From Nanobdellota archaeon (GTDB taxonomy: Archaea > Nanobdellota > Nanobdellia > Pacearchaeales > GW2011-AR1): a stretch of 5,555 bases of DNA. The stretch covers positions 1-5,555 of the forward strand of contig JAHJRS010000038.1 in NCBI GenBank assembly GCA_018830845.1. The letters are read 5' to 3'. The translations under genes and the position numbers were made by a program. The notes under the pieces were generated by a model. The model ran no database searches, had not been told where the DNA came from, and saw only the letters and a list, made by a program, of their open reading frames with translations. Below, piece by piece: positions 1 through 5,280 of this stretch; position 1 is the first letter of the stretch; each line of letters starts with the position of its first letter.

Positions 1-201
1 AGATTTGAAGTTCCGTTGGTAACCAAGAACAAAGGGCAGGTTCTCTCAATAACTGATGACCATGCAAGCATAATGGACTTGGAATCCTTTGAGACAATTG
101 AAGTTTCAGTTCCTTCTGAACTTAAGGGTCAGATTGGAATAAATGACAATATTGAATATTGGGATATTGAAGGAACCCTTCTTATAAAAAGGAAAGTTTA
201 A
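1..201 (+). CDS. eif5a: Translation factor aIF5A (eIF5A), C-terminal domain, 5'-truncated by window edge
   Basis: This is the last 66 codons of an open frame that enters from the left edge and ends at TAA 199-201. The peptide GQVLSITDDHASIMDLESFE, followed by ETIEVSVP, ELKG and IEYWD, matches the C-terminal OB-fold domain of archaeal/eukaryotic factor 5A (family pattern GQVxSxxGDxxxLMDxExYETFExPxP...ELKxxL...VEYWE). Family knowledge: factor 5A binds the ribosome E site and rescues stalled peptide-bond formation, for example at polyproline, and carries hypusine or deoxyhypusine on a lysine in its N-terminal domain. That domain and lysine lie outside the window. The frame is open from base 1, so the TTG at 16 is internal and not a start. 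The C-terminus is short and basic (LLIKRKV), as is usual. Downstream is a T-rich stretch, then the eL40 promoter. Confidence 0.93.
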   Translation, partial: RFEVPLVTKNKGQVLSITDDHASIMDLESFETIEVSVPSELKGQIGINDNIEYWDIEGTLLIKRKV

Positions 202-255
202 TTCTTTTTAGAAATCCAGCAAAGTTTATTTCGCAGCATAATGTCATCAAAAACC

Positions 256-263
256 TTTTTAAA
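256..263 (+). promoter_or_regulatory. Archaeal TATA box (box A) for rpl40e
   Basis: TTTTTAAA is centred about 25 nt before the ATG at 285. Archaeal transcription starts about 25 nt downstream of the TATA centre, so the message should begin at or next to the start codon (leaderless). No Shine-Dalgarno-like sequence lies before the ATG (ATCTCAAATAATC), which agrees. Confidence 0.6.
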
Positions 264-284
264 CCATTTTTATCTCAAATAATC

Positions 285-449
285 ATGGCAACAAAAATTC
301 CTGAAGCACAAAACAGACTTTTCAAAAATATGTTTGTTTGTCAAAGATGCGAATATAAGATGAGAGCGGACCCCCAAAAAATTCTGAAAGGCAAAGTCAG
401 ATGCAGAAAGTGCGGACGGGGTCAGTTTAGAGTTTTGAAGAAGAAATAA
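285..449 (+). CDS. rpl40e: Large-subunit ribosomal protein eL40 (L40e), 54 aa
   Basis: An unbroken 54-codon frame runs from ATG 285 to TAA 447-449. The protein starts MATKIPEAQNRLFKN. It has a zinc ribbon made of CQRC (Cys19, Cys22) and CRKC (Cys40, Cys43), with the linker KMRADPQKILKGKVR between them and a basic tail, FRVLKKK. The PEAxxRLF start, the paired CxxC knuckles, the RADP linker and the length of about 50 residues are all typical of archaeal eL40. In eukaryotes this protein is made as a ubiquitin fusion; in archaea it stands alone. It is a structural zinc protein of the 50S subunit. The start is supported by a TATA box about 25 nt upstream. The small gene at 454 begins 4 nt after its stop and is probably co-transcribed. 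Confidence 0.9.
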   Translation: MATKIPEAQNRLFKNMFVCQRCEYKMRADPQKILKGKVRCRKCGRGQFRVLKKK

Positions 450-453
450 TATT

Positions 454-723
454 ATGAGAAATAAATCACTTTTATCATTAAGTAAAGAATTAAAAATTCT
501 GCACCTTGCTTCTCTTGAAAAAGAACTTACCCAAAAAACATTAAAAGAGAATGATTTAAATTTTCAAGACCCCATAGATTTGTTGAATTTAGGTTATCTT
601 TCAATTACTGGAAACAAAGATTTCCCTTACTGCGGTTATAAGATTACAGAGGAAGGTAAAGAATACTCAGAGGATATCTCCAAATTAATTAATGATTTTC
701 CGCATAAAAAATTGCAGTTGTGA
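454..723 (+). CDS. Small hypothetical protein, possible winged-helix fold, 89 aa
   Basis: I do not recognise a named family. The ATG lies 4 nt after the eL40 stop, and no separate TATA box can be placed in that gap, so it is probably the second gene of an eL40 operon. The N-terminal half is helical and charged (SLSKELKILHLASLEKELTQ), without transmembrane segments. Residues about 38-73 read DPIDLLNLGYLSITGN...YCGYKITEEGKEYSEDI. That is the usual end of a winged-helix domain: a helix, 'LxxLGYLxI', a wing hairpin, then 'GYxITxEGxxY'. The pattern is common in archaeal DNA-binding regulators and in some ribosome- or tRNA-linked proteins. DNA or RNA binding is therefore only an inference. One Cys is present, so it has no zinc ribbon. 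The coding frame is convincing from its position, amino-acid composition and clean stop before the next promoter. Confidence 0.7.
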   Translation: MRNKSLLSLSKELKILHLASLEKELTQKTLKENDLNFQDPIDLLNLGYLSITGNKDFPYCGYKITEEGKEYSEDISKLINDFPHKKLQL

Positions 724-743
724 AATCCAATAAACCACCACTC

Positions 744-750
744 TTTTAAA
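744..750 (+). promoter_or_regulatory. Archaeal TATA box for the M50 protease gene
   Basis: TTTTAAA within ACTCTTTTAAACTATA is centred about 36 nt before the ATG at 783. A transcript starting about 25 nt downstream would carry a leader of roughly 10 nt, just long enough to hold the AGGTG at 773-777. Confidence 0.5.
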
Positions 751-772
751 CTATATTTTGCTTTGATATAAC

Positions 773-777
773 AGGTG
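773..777 (+). promoter_or_regulatory. Shine-Dalgarno-like ribosome binding site
   Basis: AGGTG ends 5 nt before ATG 783 and matches the anti-SD core GGTG. It is the only clear SD-like site before a start codon in this window. It supports 783 as the start of the protease rather than the second ATG at 792. Confidence 0.5.
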
Positions 778-782
778 TTAAA

Positions 783-2204
783 ATGAATGTTATGTTTTGG
801 GATTTGCTCTTGCTTGGAGTTTTCGCAGTGGTGTTTTCATCATTTCTTTACATAAAAAGAAAAAAAATAAACCGCGAAGGCCTGCTTTTGCTTTATCACA
901 CAAGATGGGGAATAAAATTAATTGATAGTTTTGGAAAAAAACACAGAAAAGGGCTCAAAATTCTAAGTTATGTTTCTGTTTTTATGGGTTACATTTTAAT
1001 GATTTTGATGGTTTACCTTTTTTTAGAAATACTCTGGAGATATTTTTTCAGACCGGATATTGTGCGTCTGATAAAGGTTCCTCCAATCACCCCCTTGATT
1101 CCGTATCTCCCTCAAATTTTTAAGCTTGACTTTTTTCCAAATCTTTACTTTTCATATTGGATAATAATTCTTGCGATAGTTGCAATAACTCACGAATTTT
1201 TTCACGGAATTTTTGCGAGAATTGCAAACGTAAAAACAAAAACAACCGGTTTTGGATTTTTTCCTTTTTTCCTTCCAGTCTTTCTTGCAGCTTTTGTGAG
1301 TCTTGATGAAAAAGCACTTGTTAAAAGGAAAAATTTTGAACAAATGGCGGTTCTCTCAGCAGGAACTTTTGCAAACGTCCTGACGGGAATTCTCGCAGTT
1401 ATTGTGATGGCCGTCTTCTTTTTGCTTTCATTTTCCCCTTCAGGGGTGGTTTACAATGATTATGCCTATGGATTTGTCCCCCTTGAAAGTATAACTTCTG
1501 TGAATAACCTTCCGGTTGAGAACATGTCTTACGCACTTTTGGCAAACCTTACAAAGCCCCGGGAGCCAAATGATATTGTTGCAGGCAATACTATGTTTTA
1601 CGGAATAAAAGGGGTTGTTGCCGGGGAGGAGGATTTTGTAGCTTTGTATTATGACGCCCCTGCAATAAGAAATAATCTTCGTGGTGTTATAACTTCAATC
1701 GACGGGGAAAAGATTTGGGACCTTGAAAAACTTTCTTCAATAACAAGCTCTCACGCCGTGGGGGATAAAATTACAATTTCATTATATAATGGGACCGGAG
1801 ATTATGAAACGGAAATTGAGCTGGGGGAGTCTCCCGAGGGGAATCCATGGATTGGAATTACCTTCATAAACCAGGGTTCTGGAATTTTAGGAAAGGTTCC
1901 GGGTTTAACAGTCCAGCATTTTGGAGGACATCTTTGTTCAGCAAATTCATGCTCTCTTGGAAACTTTAGGGGGGCCCTTTTTATTTATGATCTTTTATGG
2001 TGGCTGGTTTTGATTTCATTCAGTATTGCACTTGTGAATATGCTTCCTGTCGGAATCTTTGACGGGGGAAGATTCTTTTATTTGACAATTCTTGCAATAA
2101 CAAAATCAGAAAAGAAAGCCCAAAAGTCTTACAAAGCAATGACTTACATTTTTCTGGTTTTGCTTTTGGCTCTAATGTTGTTTTGGGCTAAAAGTTTTTT
2201 CTAA
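783..2204 (+). CDS. Site-2-protease-like M50 membrane metalloprotease with PDZ segment, 473 aa
   Basis: This is an intramembrane zinc protease of family M50 (S2P/RseP type). Hydrophobic segments lie near residues 5-23, 62-84, 124-147, 155-173, 188-217, 400-420 and 452-470. The zinc motif HEFFH is at 137-141 inside the third segment (AITHEFFHGIFARI). The second metal-ligand motif, NMLPVGIFDGG, is at 419-429, with Asp427 as the expected third zinc ligand. Between these lies an extracytoplasmic region, about 218-398. Its residues about 283-365 (PAIRNNLRGVITSIDGEKIW...GDKITI...) look like a PDZ domain, and 230-260 may be part of a second one. Family knowledge: such enzymes cut substrate helices within the membrane, for example membrane-held regulators or remnant signal peptides. 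No obvious substrate gene is adjacent. Start 783 has an SD-like AGGTG. The gene has its own TATA box and seems to be a single transcription unit. Confidence 0.92.
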   Translation: MNVMFWDLLLLGVFAVVFSSFLYIKRKKINREGLLLLYHTRWGIKLIDSFGKKHRKGLKILSYVSVFMGYILMILMVYLFLEILWRYFFRPDIVRLIKVPPITPLIPYLPQIFKLDFFPNLYFSYWIIILAIVAITHEFFHGIFARIANVKTKTTGFGFFPFFLPVFLAAFVSLDEKALVKRKNFEQMAVLSAGTFANVLTGILAVIVMAVFFLLSFSPSGVVYNDYAYGFVPLESITSVNNLPVENMSYALLANLTKPREPNDIVAGNTMFYGIKGVVAGEEDFVALYYDAPAIRNNLRGVITSIDGEKIWDLEKLSSITSSHAVGDKITISLYNGTGDYETEIELGESPEGNPWIGITFINQGSGILGKVPGLTVQHFGGHLCSANSCSLGNFRGALFIYDLLWWLVLISFSIALVNMLPVGIFDGGRFFYLTILAITKSEKKAQKSYKAMTYIFLVLLLALMLFWAKSFF

Positions 2205-2223
2205 ATTTTTGTTTCCATAATTC

Positions 2224-2231
2224 TTTTAAAT
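2224..2231 (+). promoter_or_regulatory. Archaeal TATA box for taw1
   Basis: TTTTAAAT is centred 24-25 nt before ATG 2252. No SD-like site lies between (GCTTTCTTTTTCTTTCACC), so a leaderless transcript is expected. The oligo-T stretch at 2205-2209, just after the protease stop, may end the upstream transcript. Confidence 0.6.
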
Positions 2232-2251
2232 AGCTTTCTTTTTCTTTCACC

Positions 2252-3313
2252 ATGGCACCATTGGCAGAAATAAGCAAGGAAAAGCAGGAACAGCTTAACG
2301 CTCTTCAAAAAAAGATTTTAACCCGCCAGGGCTACAGGCTCGTCGGAAGCCACTCTGCTGTAAAAATTTGTGAGTGGACAAAAAAGTCTTTGAGAGGGGA
2401 GGGCAATTGTTACAAATGCACTTTTTATGGAATAAGAAGCCATCAGTGTTTACAAATGACAACTTCAATGTTTTGCGCTTCGCGCTGTAAGTTTTGCTGG
2501 AGGGGTCAAAAAGCCCCAGTCGGAAAAGAGTGGTATGGACCAATTGATTCTCCTGAACACATAATCAACCATTCAATTGAAGAGCATCTGAAACTTTTAG
2601 CAGGATTCAAAAGCAACAAAAAAGCAAGTGAAAATAAAAAAGAAGAATTGAAAGATATCCGCCATGTTGCACTTTCGTTGACTGGTGAACCAATAACTTA
2701 TCCTTTAATTAATGAAATCTTAAAAGCATTTCACGAAAGAAGAATTTCAACATTTTTAGTTACAAATGCACAATTCCCTAAACAAATTGAAAAGATAGAC
2801 AAAGTCACTCAATTATATTTGAGTATTGACGCACCAACAAAAGAAAAACTCAAAACTATTGACCGTCCACTTTTTGATGACTATTGGGAAAGAATGAATA
2901 AGTGCCTTGACATCTTAGCAACACGAAAATACAGAACATGCATTCGCCTTAGCATGATAAAAAAGGAAAACATGGATTCTTTCGAAGAGTATGCAAAACT
3001 CATACGGCGTGGTTCACCCGATTTTCTCGAATTAAAGTCTTACATGTGGGTTGGAGAAAGTCAGAAATATTATAAGGTAGAAAACATGCCTTACATGGAA
3101 GACATGAAAGAATTTACAAAAAAACTTCTTGAATTCCTTCCAGAATATGAATCCCTTTCACGCCACGAACCTTCACGTGCAATTCTTTTAGGAAAAAAAT
3201 CACTCAATAAAAAACACTGGATAAATTTTCCTAAGTTTTTTGAACTCGTTGAATCAGGAAAAGATTTTGTCGCCGAGGATTATTGCTCAAATGTTATGGA
3301 ACCAAATAAGTGA
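2252..3313 (+). CDS. taw1: tRNA 4-demethylwyosine synthase, radical SAM, 353 aa
   Basis: Taw1 (archaeal TYW1) joins N1-methylguanosine-37 of tRNA-Phe with two carbons of pyruvate, using SAM, to form the tricyclic 4-demethylwyosine (EC 4.1.3.44). The radical-SAM motif CASRCKFC gives Cys75, Cys79 and Cys82 for the first 4Fe-4S cluster. Cys40, Cys53 and Cys66 are spaced exactly 13 apart, as expected for the second, pyruvate-associated cluster. Lys55 (CYKC, then FYGIRSHQC) sits where the proposed Schiff-base lysine of the Methanocaldococcus enzyme lies. ALSLTGEPITYP (residues about 145-156) is the GEP motif for SAM. LYLSIDAPT, TCIRLSMIKKEN and FLELKSYMWVG are conserved later strands. No flavodoxin domain is present, as in archaea generally. 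The length is slightly above the usual ~310-340 aa, with a lysine-rich loop at about 119-135. The stop TGA at 3311-3313 directly abuts the convergent gene. Confidence 0.95.
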   Translation: MAPLAEISKEKQEQLNALQKKILTRQGYRLVGSHSAVKICEWTKKSLRGEGNCYKCTFYGIRSHQCLQMTTSMFCASRCKFCWRGQKAPVGKEWYGPIDSPEHIINHSIEEHLKLLAGFKSNKKASENKKEELKDIRHVALSLTGEPITYPLINEILKAFHERRISTFLVTNAQFPKQIEKIDKVTQLYLSIDAPTKEKLKTIDRPLFDDYWERMNKCLDILATRKYRTCIRLSMIKKENMDSFEEYAKLIRRGSPDFLELKSYMWVGESQKYYKVENMPYMEDMKEFTKKLLEFLPEYESLSRHEPSRAILLGKKSLNKKHWINFPKFFELVESGKDFVAEDYCSNVMEPNK

Positions 3314-3534
3314 TTATTTTACCAATCTTTCTAAACCACTTTTTGCCAAAATTCCCATTGCAAGAATTTCAGTTATATGTGCCACCAACAAATGATAGAA
3401 GGAATTTGCATAATTATTTGTATTACATGCCCCCCCTCCTGATTTCTTTTAGTATAATTAATAAAACCTAAAACAGGAATTAACCAATCAGAGATCTTAG
3501 GATTATTCACCGAGTAATTGTTTCCCTTTTCCAT
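3314..3534 (-). pseudogene. Small hypothetical protein gene with one frameshift at a G7 run
   Basis: Read as written, ATG 3534 opens a 53-codon frame ending at TAA 3375-3373. The first 35 residues look real (MEKGNNYSVNNPKISDWLIP, VLGFINYTKR, NQEGG), then the text becomes poor. After the seven G (plus-strand C at 3430-3436), a second frame reads CNTNNYANSFYHLLVAHITE, ILAMGILAKS, GLERLVK, then TAA at 3316-3314. One extra G would join them into a smooth 73-residue protein with Ala36 at the joint. The second part looks like an amphipathic or partly buried helix. I recognise no family. Possible explanations are a homopolymer sequencing or assembly error, a recent pseudogene, phase variation, or -1 ribosomal slippage; the sequence alone cannot decide. 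It lies downstream of the M14 gene in the same direction and abuts the taw1 stop tail to tail. Confidence 0.72.
3430..3436 (-). repeat. Homopolymer run (G7 on minus strand) at the frameshift point
   Basis: Seven consecutive C on the plus strand (G on the coding strand) are unusual in such AT-rich DNA. The run marks precisely where the good protein reading passes from one frame to the other. Runs of this kind are prone to replication slippage and to base-count errors in sequencing. Confidence 0.8.
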
Positions 3535-3557
3535 TTTTTTGGGAATTTCATTTGATT

Positions 3558-3564
3558 ATTAAAT
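3558..3564 (-). promoter_or_regulatory. Possible TATA box for the frameshifted small gene
   Basis: On the minus strand, ATTTAAT (within ACATTTAATAATC) is centred about 27 nt before ATG 3534, overlapping the end of the M14 gene. It fits the spacing of the other promoters here and favours ATG 3534 as a leaderless start. The region is AT-rich, so chance is possible, as is read-through from the M14 gene. Confidence 0.3.
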
Positions 3565-4308
3565 GTTTATATTGTTAAGCAAATGATTATTAATGATTTC
3601 CAAATTTTTCAAGTTCATAATGATTCTCCTTTCTAAATTTAGCTTTCCGGGTGTTTCGGTTGCAATAGAAAGTTTTGTTTTTCCCATTGAAAATAATCTG
3701 TCTTCCAATGAATGGTCATGGACATTTTTTACCAACCCTTGTCCATCTGATTTATCCCCATAAATTTTCTTTGTTTTCCATTTTCTCTCTCTCCTAAATA
3801 ATTTCCTATATATTTTTTCAAAATCATTCTCATAAATGTATCCGTAAGCCTTATCCACATCAAGATCCTCATGCATTGAAATAAAAAAATCAAAGTTTTC
3901 GTTCTGAACTTCCTTGTAGAAAAACTGAATCTCTTTGTAATTTTTGCTTTTAAGAGTTTTTTTATTTAAACAATTAATATCTCTTCCCTTGTCGTTATTC
4001 CTTCTTTGAAGTTCAAAAGCTGTAGGATTGATAACCGGAAAAATCTGATAATAAATTTCTTTTTTGAAAAACTTCGGTCTTTTTAATAATTCAATAATTG
4101 AATAAGGCCCGGCAATTTCATCTCCGTGAACTCCTGCAACAATGCAAAATTTTGTCTTCGCTTTTTTGTTGACTTCCAATTTATAAATGGGGAAGGGATT
4201 ATTCATCCATTTAGATTCTTTATATCCTACTATTTTTTTGGAATAATTATTAATTCTGCTCAATTTCAGAATTTCCTTTGTGAAATCCGAATAAATTATT
4301 CTTCTCAT
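3559..4308 (-). CDS. M14-family zinc carboxypeptidase / AstE-aspartoacylase-like protein, 249 aa
   Basis: After a short N-terminal lead, the central strand and zinc site read FCIVAGVHGDEIAGPYSIIE: His61 and Glu64 form the HxxE zinc pair. FPVINPTAFELQRRNNDKGRDIN (residues 90-112) is the conserved NP...R...G.D.N block for substrate carboxylate binding. FFISMHEDLD gives His146, the likely third zinc ligand. ATETPG near 216-221 offers Glu218 as the general base. This order fits the M14 peptidase superfamily, closest in style to the succinylglutamate desuccinylase/aspartoacylase branch, which hydrolyses small N-acyl amino acids or short peptides. The exact substrate is unknown. The usual DxNR arginine is replaced: the text reads DINCLN, with Cys113 after Asn112. 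No signal peptide is seen, so it is probably cytoplasmic. A TATA box about 25 nt upstream supports ATG 4308 and separate transcription from the cassette upstream. Confidence 0.82.
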   Translation of the reverse strand: MRRIIYSDFTKEILKLSRINNYSKKIVGYKESKWMNNPFPIYKLEVNKKAKTKFCIVAGVHGDEIAGPYSIIELLKRPKFFKKEIYYQIFPVINPTAFELQRRNNDKGRDINCLNKKTLKSKNYKEIQFFYKEVQNENFDFFISMHEDLDVDKAYGYIYENDFEKIYRKLFRRERKWKTKKIYGDKSDGQGLVKNVHDHSLEDRLFSMGKTKLSIATETPGKLNLERRIIMNLKNLEIINNHLLNNINI

Positions 4309-4328
4309 AAAATTTAGGGATTTTATGG

Positions 4329-4336
4329 TTTTAAAT
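4329..4336 (-). promoter_or_regulatory. Archaeal TATA box for the M14-family gene
   Basis: On the minus strand, ATTTAAAA (within TTATTTAAAACCATAAAA) is centred 24-25 nt before ATG 4308, implying a leaderless transcript. It sits immediately downstream of the stop of the preceding gene at 4340. Confidence 0.6.
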
Positions 4337-4339
4337 AAA

Positions 4340-4600
4340 TTATTGGACTCTAAAGAGTATTTTTATATTTTCCTCTTTTCTCTTTAATCTTTCAGACCTT
4401 TCTTCATCAATTTTTTTGAAAATGTAATCTTCGGATATAGAAATAATTTTACTCTCTTCAACCTTTAATTCTAGGTCATCTCTTTTGTTTATGTGTCCTT
4501 TTCCCAAGATAACCTCAGATTTTTCTCCTTCAGTTAAAATTACAAATCCTATCCCCCCTGGGCCCCATTTATATTTCACAAAATAATAATTTTTATTCAT
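4340..4600 (-). CDS. Hypothetical protein, third gene of an unknown cassette, 86 aa
   Basis: I do not recognise the family. The ATG follows the upstream gene's TAA with no intervening base, so translation is probably coupled. The N-terminal half looks like a small beta domain: YYFVKYKW, a glycine turn (GPGG), IGFVILTEG, SEVILGKG, then LELKVEESKIISISED. The C-terminal third (about 57-81) is a highly charged helix, YIFKKIDEERSERLKRKEEN, that may bind nucleic acid or form a coiled coil. It has no cysteines, no membrane segment and no signal peptide. The frame is supported by tight packing, a clear fold-like alternation of hydrophobic residues, and a following promoter for the next gene. A role shared with its two upstream neighbours is likely, but what that role is cannot be told. 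Confidence 0.68.
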   Translation of the reverse strand: MNKNYYFVKYKWGPGGIGFVILTEGEKSEVILGKGHINKRDDLELKVEESKIISISEDYIFKKIDEERSERLKRKEENIKILFRVQ

Positions 4601-4951
4601 TTACAAATAAACAATTCCATCCTTTGTCAAAGCACAGAATCTTATTCCAACCGGGATATTAATTAATGCGGAAACCAAAGCCATGTGCTCCTTCCCGTCG
4701 CCTGAGGCAATTGAAAGAGCAACTTCCATTCCTTCAAGCTTTCCTTTGAGTTTCTTTGAAAGTTCTTCCTTTAAGTCAACCAACTTTTTGTCAAGGTCAA
4801 CTTTTATGAATTCAAATTTTTTTTCGTGAGTGAAGTTTTTTGCAAAGTCGCTTCCAACAAGAATTATTTTGTCCCACTCTCCGTATTTCATAAGTCCGGA
4901 CACCTGGGCCCATGTTCCCTCACCTTTGCTTAATAATGCGATTAGTTCCAT
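4601..4951 (-). CDS. Hypothetical protein with Rossmann/CARF-like pattern, 116 aa
   Basis: No family name can be given with confidence. The protein alternates strands and helices. A first strand and glycine-rich turn (ELIALLSKGEGTWAQ) lead to a helix, then the strand WDKIILVGSD and another strand, FEFIKVDLD. A charged helix follows at about 55-73 (KKLVDLKEELSKKLKGKLEG). Then come strand EVALSIAS, loop GDGKEHM (84-90), helix ALVSALINIP, strand VGIRFCALT and final strand GIVYL. The 'strand, S/T-G-x-G/T-K-x-M, helix, strand' part resembles the ligand-binding half of CARF-type Rossmann domains (pattern TGGTKxM), but the protein is half the usual size, so this is a hypothesis. It would be soluble. 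The ATG starts 1 nt after the stop of the 76-aa gene, and its own stop abuts the next ATG, so the three genes form one operon. Confidence 0.75.
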   Translation of the reverse strand: MELIALLSKGEGTWAQVSGLMKYGEWDKIILVGSDFAKNFTHEKKFEFIKVDLDKKLVDLKEELSKKLKGKLEGMEVALSIASGDGKEHMALVSALINIPVGIRFCALTKDGIVYL

Positions 4952-4952
4952 T

Positions 4953-5183
4953 TTATTGTTTAATTTTTATTGTGAATTTTTTACTTGAATCAATTTGTTC
5001 TATTTCTATTAATTTTGATGCCAATGTTTTTACTTCACTATAAATTTTAGGTTCATTTCCTATGTTTGATTTCTCTATAGTCACTAAATATCCCCGACCT
5101 CCAATTACTAAAAGTCTATCCGATTCTTCTAACCCCTTTTCATTAAATGGATTTATTCTCACTTTGTAATATTTTTCATCCAT
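4953..5183 (-). CDS. Hypothetical protein, first gene of an unknown cassette, 76 aa
   Basis: No recognisable family. The sequence is mainly strand-like: YYKVRINPFN, SDRLLVIGGRGYLVTIEKS, then a short helix, IYSEVKTLASKLIEIEQ, and a last strand, KKFTIKIKQ. The glycine hairpin VIGGRGYLV is the most distinct element. There are no cysteines, membrane segments or signal peptide. Start ATG 5183 is supported by a TATA-like element about 25 nt upstream. The stop TAA is separated by one base from the next ATG at 4951, which makes this the leading gene of a three-gene operon. It is the first gene after the 23S rRNA 3' end, in the same direction, but it probably has its own promoter. The coding call rests on gene packing and promoter spacing more than on homology. 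Confidence 0.65.
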   Translation of the reverse strand: MDEKYYKVRINPFNEKGLEESDRLLVIGGRGYLVTIEKSNIGNEPKIYSEVKTLASKLIEIEQIDSSKKFTIKIKQ

Positions 5184-5204
5184 ATCCTAAAAAATAAAAT
5201 CCCC

Positions 5205-5211
5205 TTTTTAA
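5205..5211 (-). promoter_or_regulatory. Archaeal TATA box for the three-gene cassette
   Basis: On the minus strand, TTAAAAA (within ATCCTTAAAAAGGGG) is centred about 25 nt before ATG 5183. No SD-like sequence lies between, so the first gene is likely translated from a leaderless message. Confidence 0.5.
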
Positions 5212-5225
5212 GGATTATTGAGATG

Positions 5226-5246
5226 AAAAATAAAAATCAACAAAAA
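5226..5246 (-). terminator. Oligo-T transcription termination zone after 23S rRNA
   Basis: On the minus strand three T5 tracts follow one another between 5246 and 5226, with another T6 at 5280-5275. Archaeal RNA polymerase commonly stops at such oligo-T tracts without a hairpin. Their place between the rRNA and the next promoter fits the end of the rRNA transcript. Confidence 0.45.
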
Positions 5247-5280
5247 GATAAGTAGTGGAAACACTTAACATAAGAAAAAA

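Noticed and set aside
16..201. TTG at 16 as the start of a complete 61-aa gene
   Set aside because: The frame is open to base 1 and the peptide RFEVPLV before it fits factor 5A, so the gene continues leftwards.
1120..1343. Two minus-strand frames within the M50 gene
   Set aside because: They lie opposite a strongly supported membrane protease, have biased low-complexity translations, and have no promoter or RBS.
2295..2543. Minus-strand 82-codon frame within taw1
   Set aside because: It is a shadow of the cysteine-rich, certain Taw1 coding sequence; its own translation has no family features.
3549..3551. ATG 3551 as the start of the small minus-strand gene
   Set aside because: As written it stops after 14 codons; ATG 3534 opens the protein-like frame and has a TATA-like box at suitable distance.
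4126..4317. Plus-strand 63-codon frame opposite the M14 gene
   Set aside because: It is antisense to the conserved HGDE region and its translation is Phe/Ile-rich, as expected from the complement of Lys/Asn-rich coding DNA.
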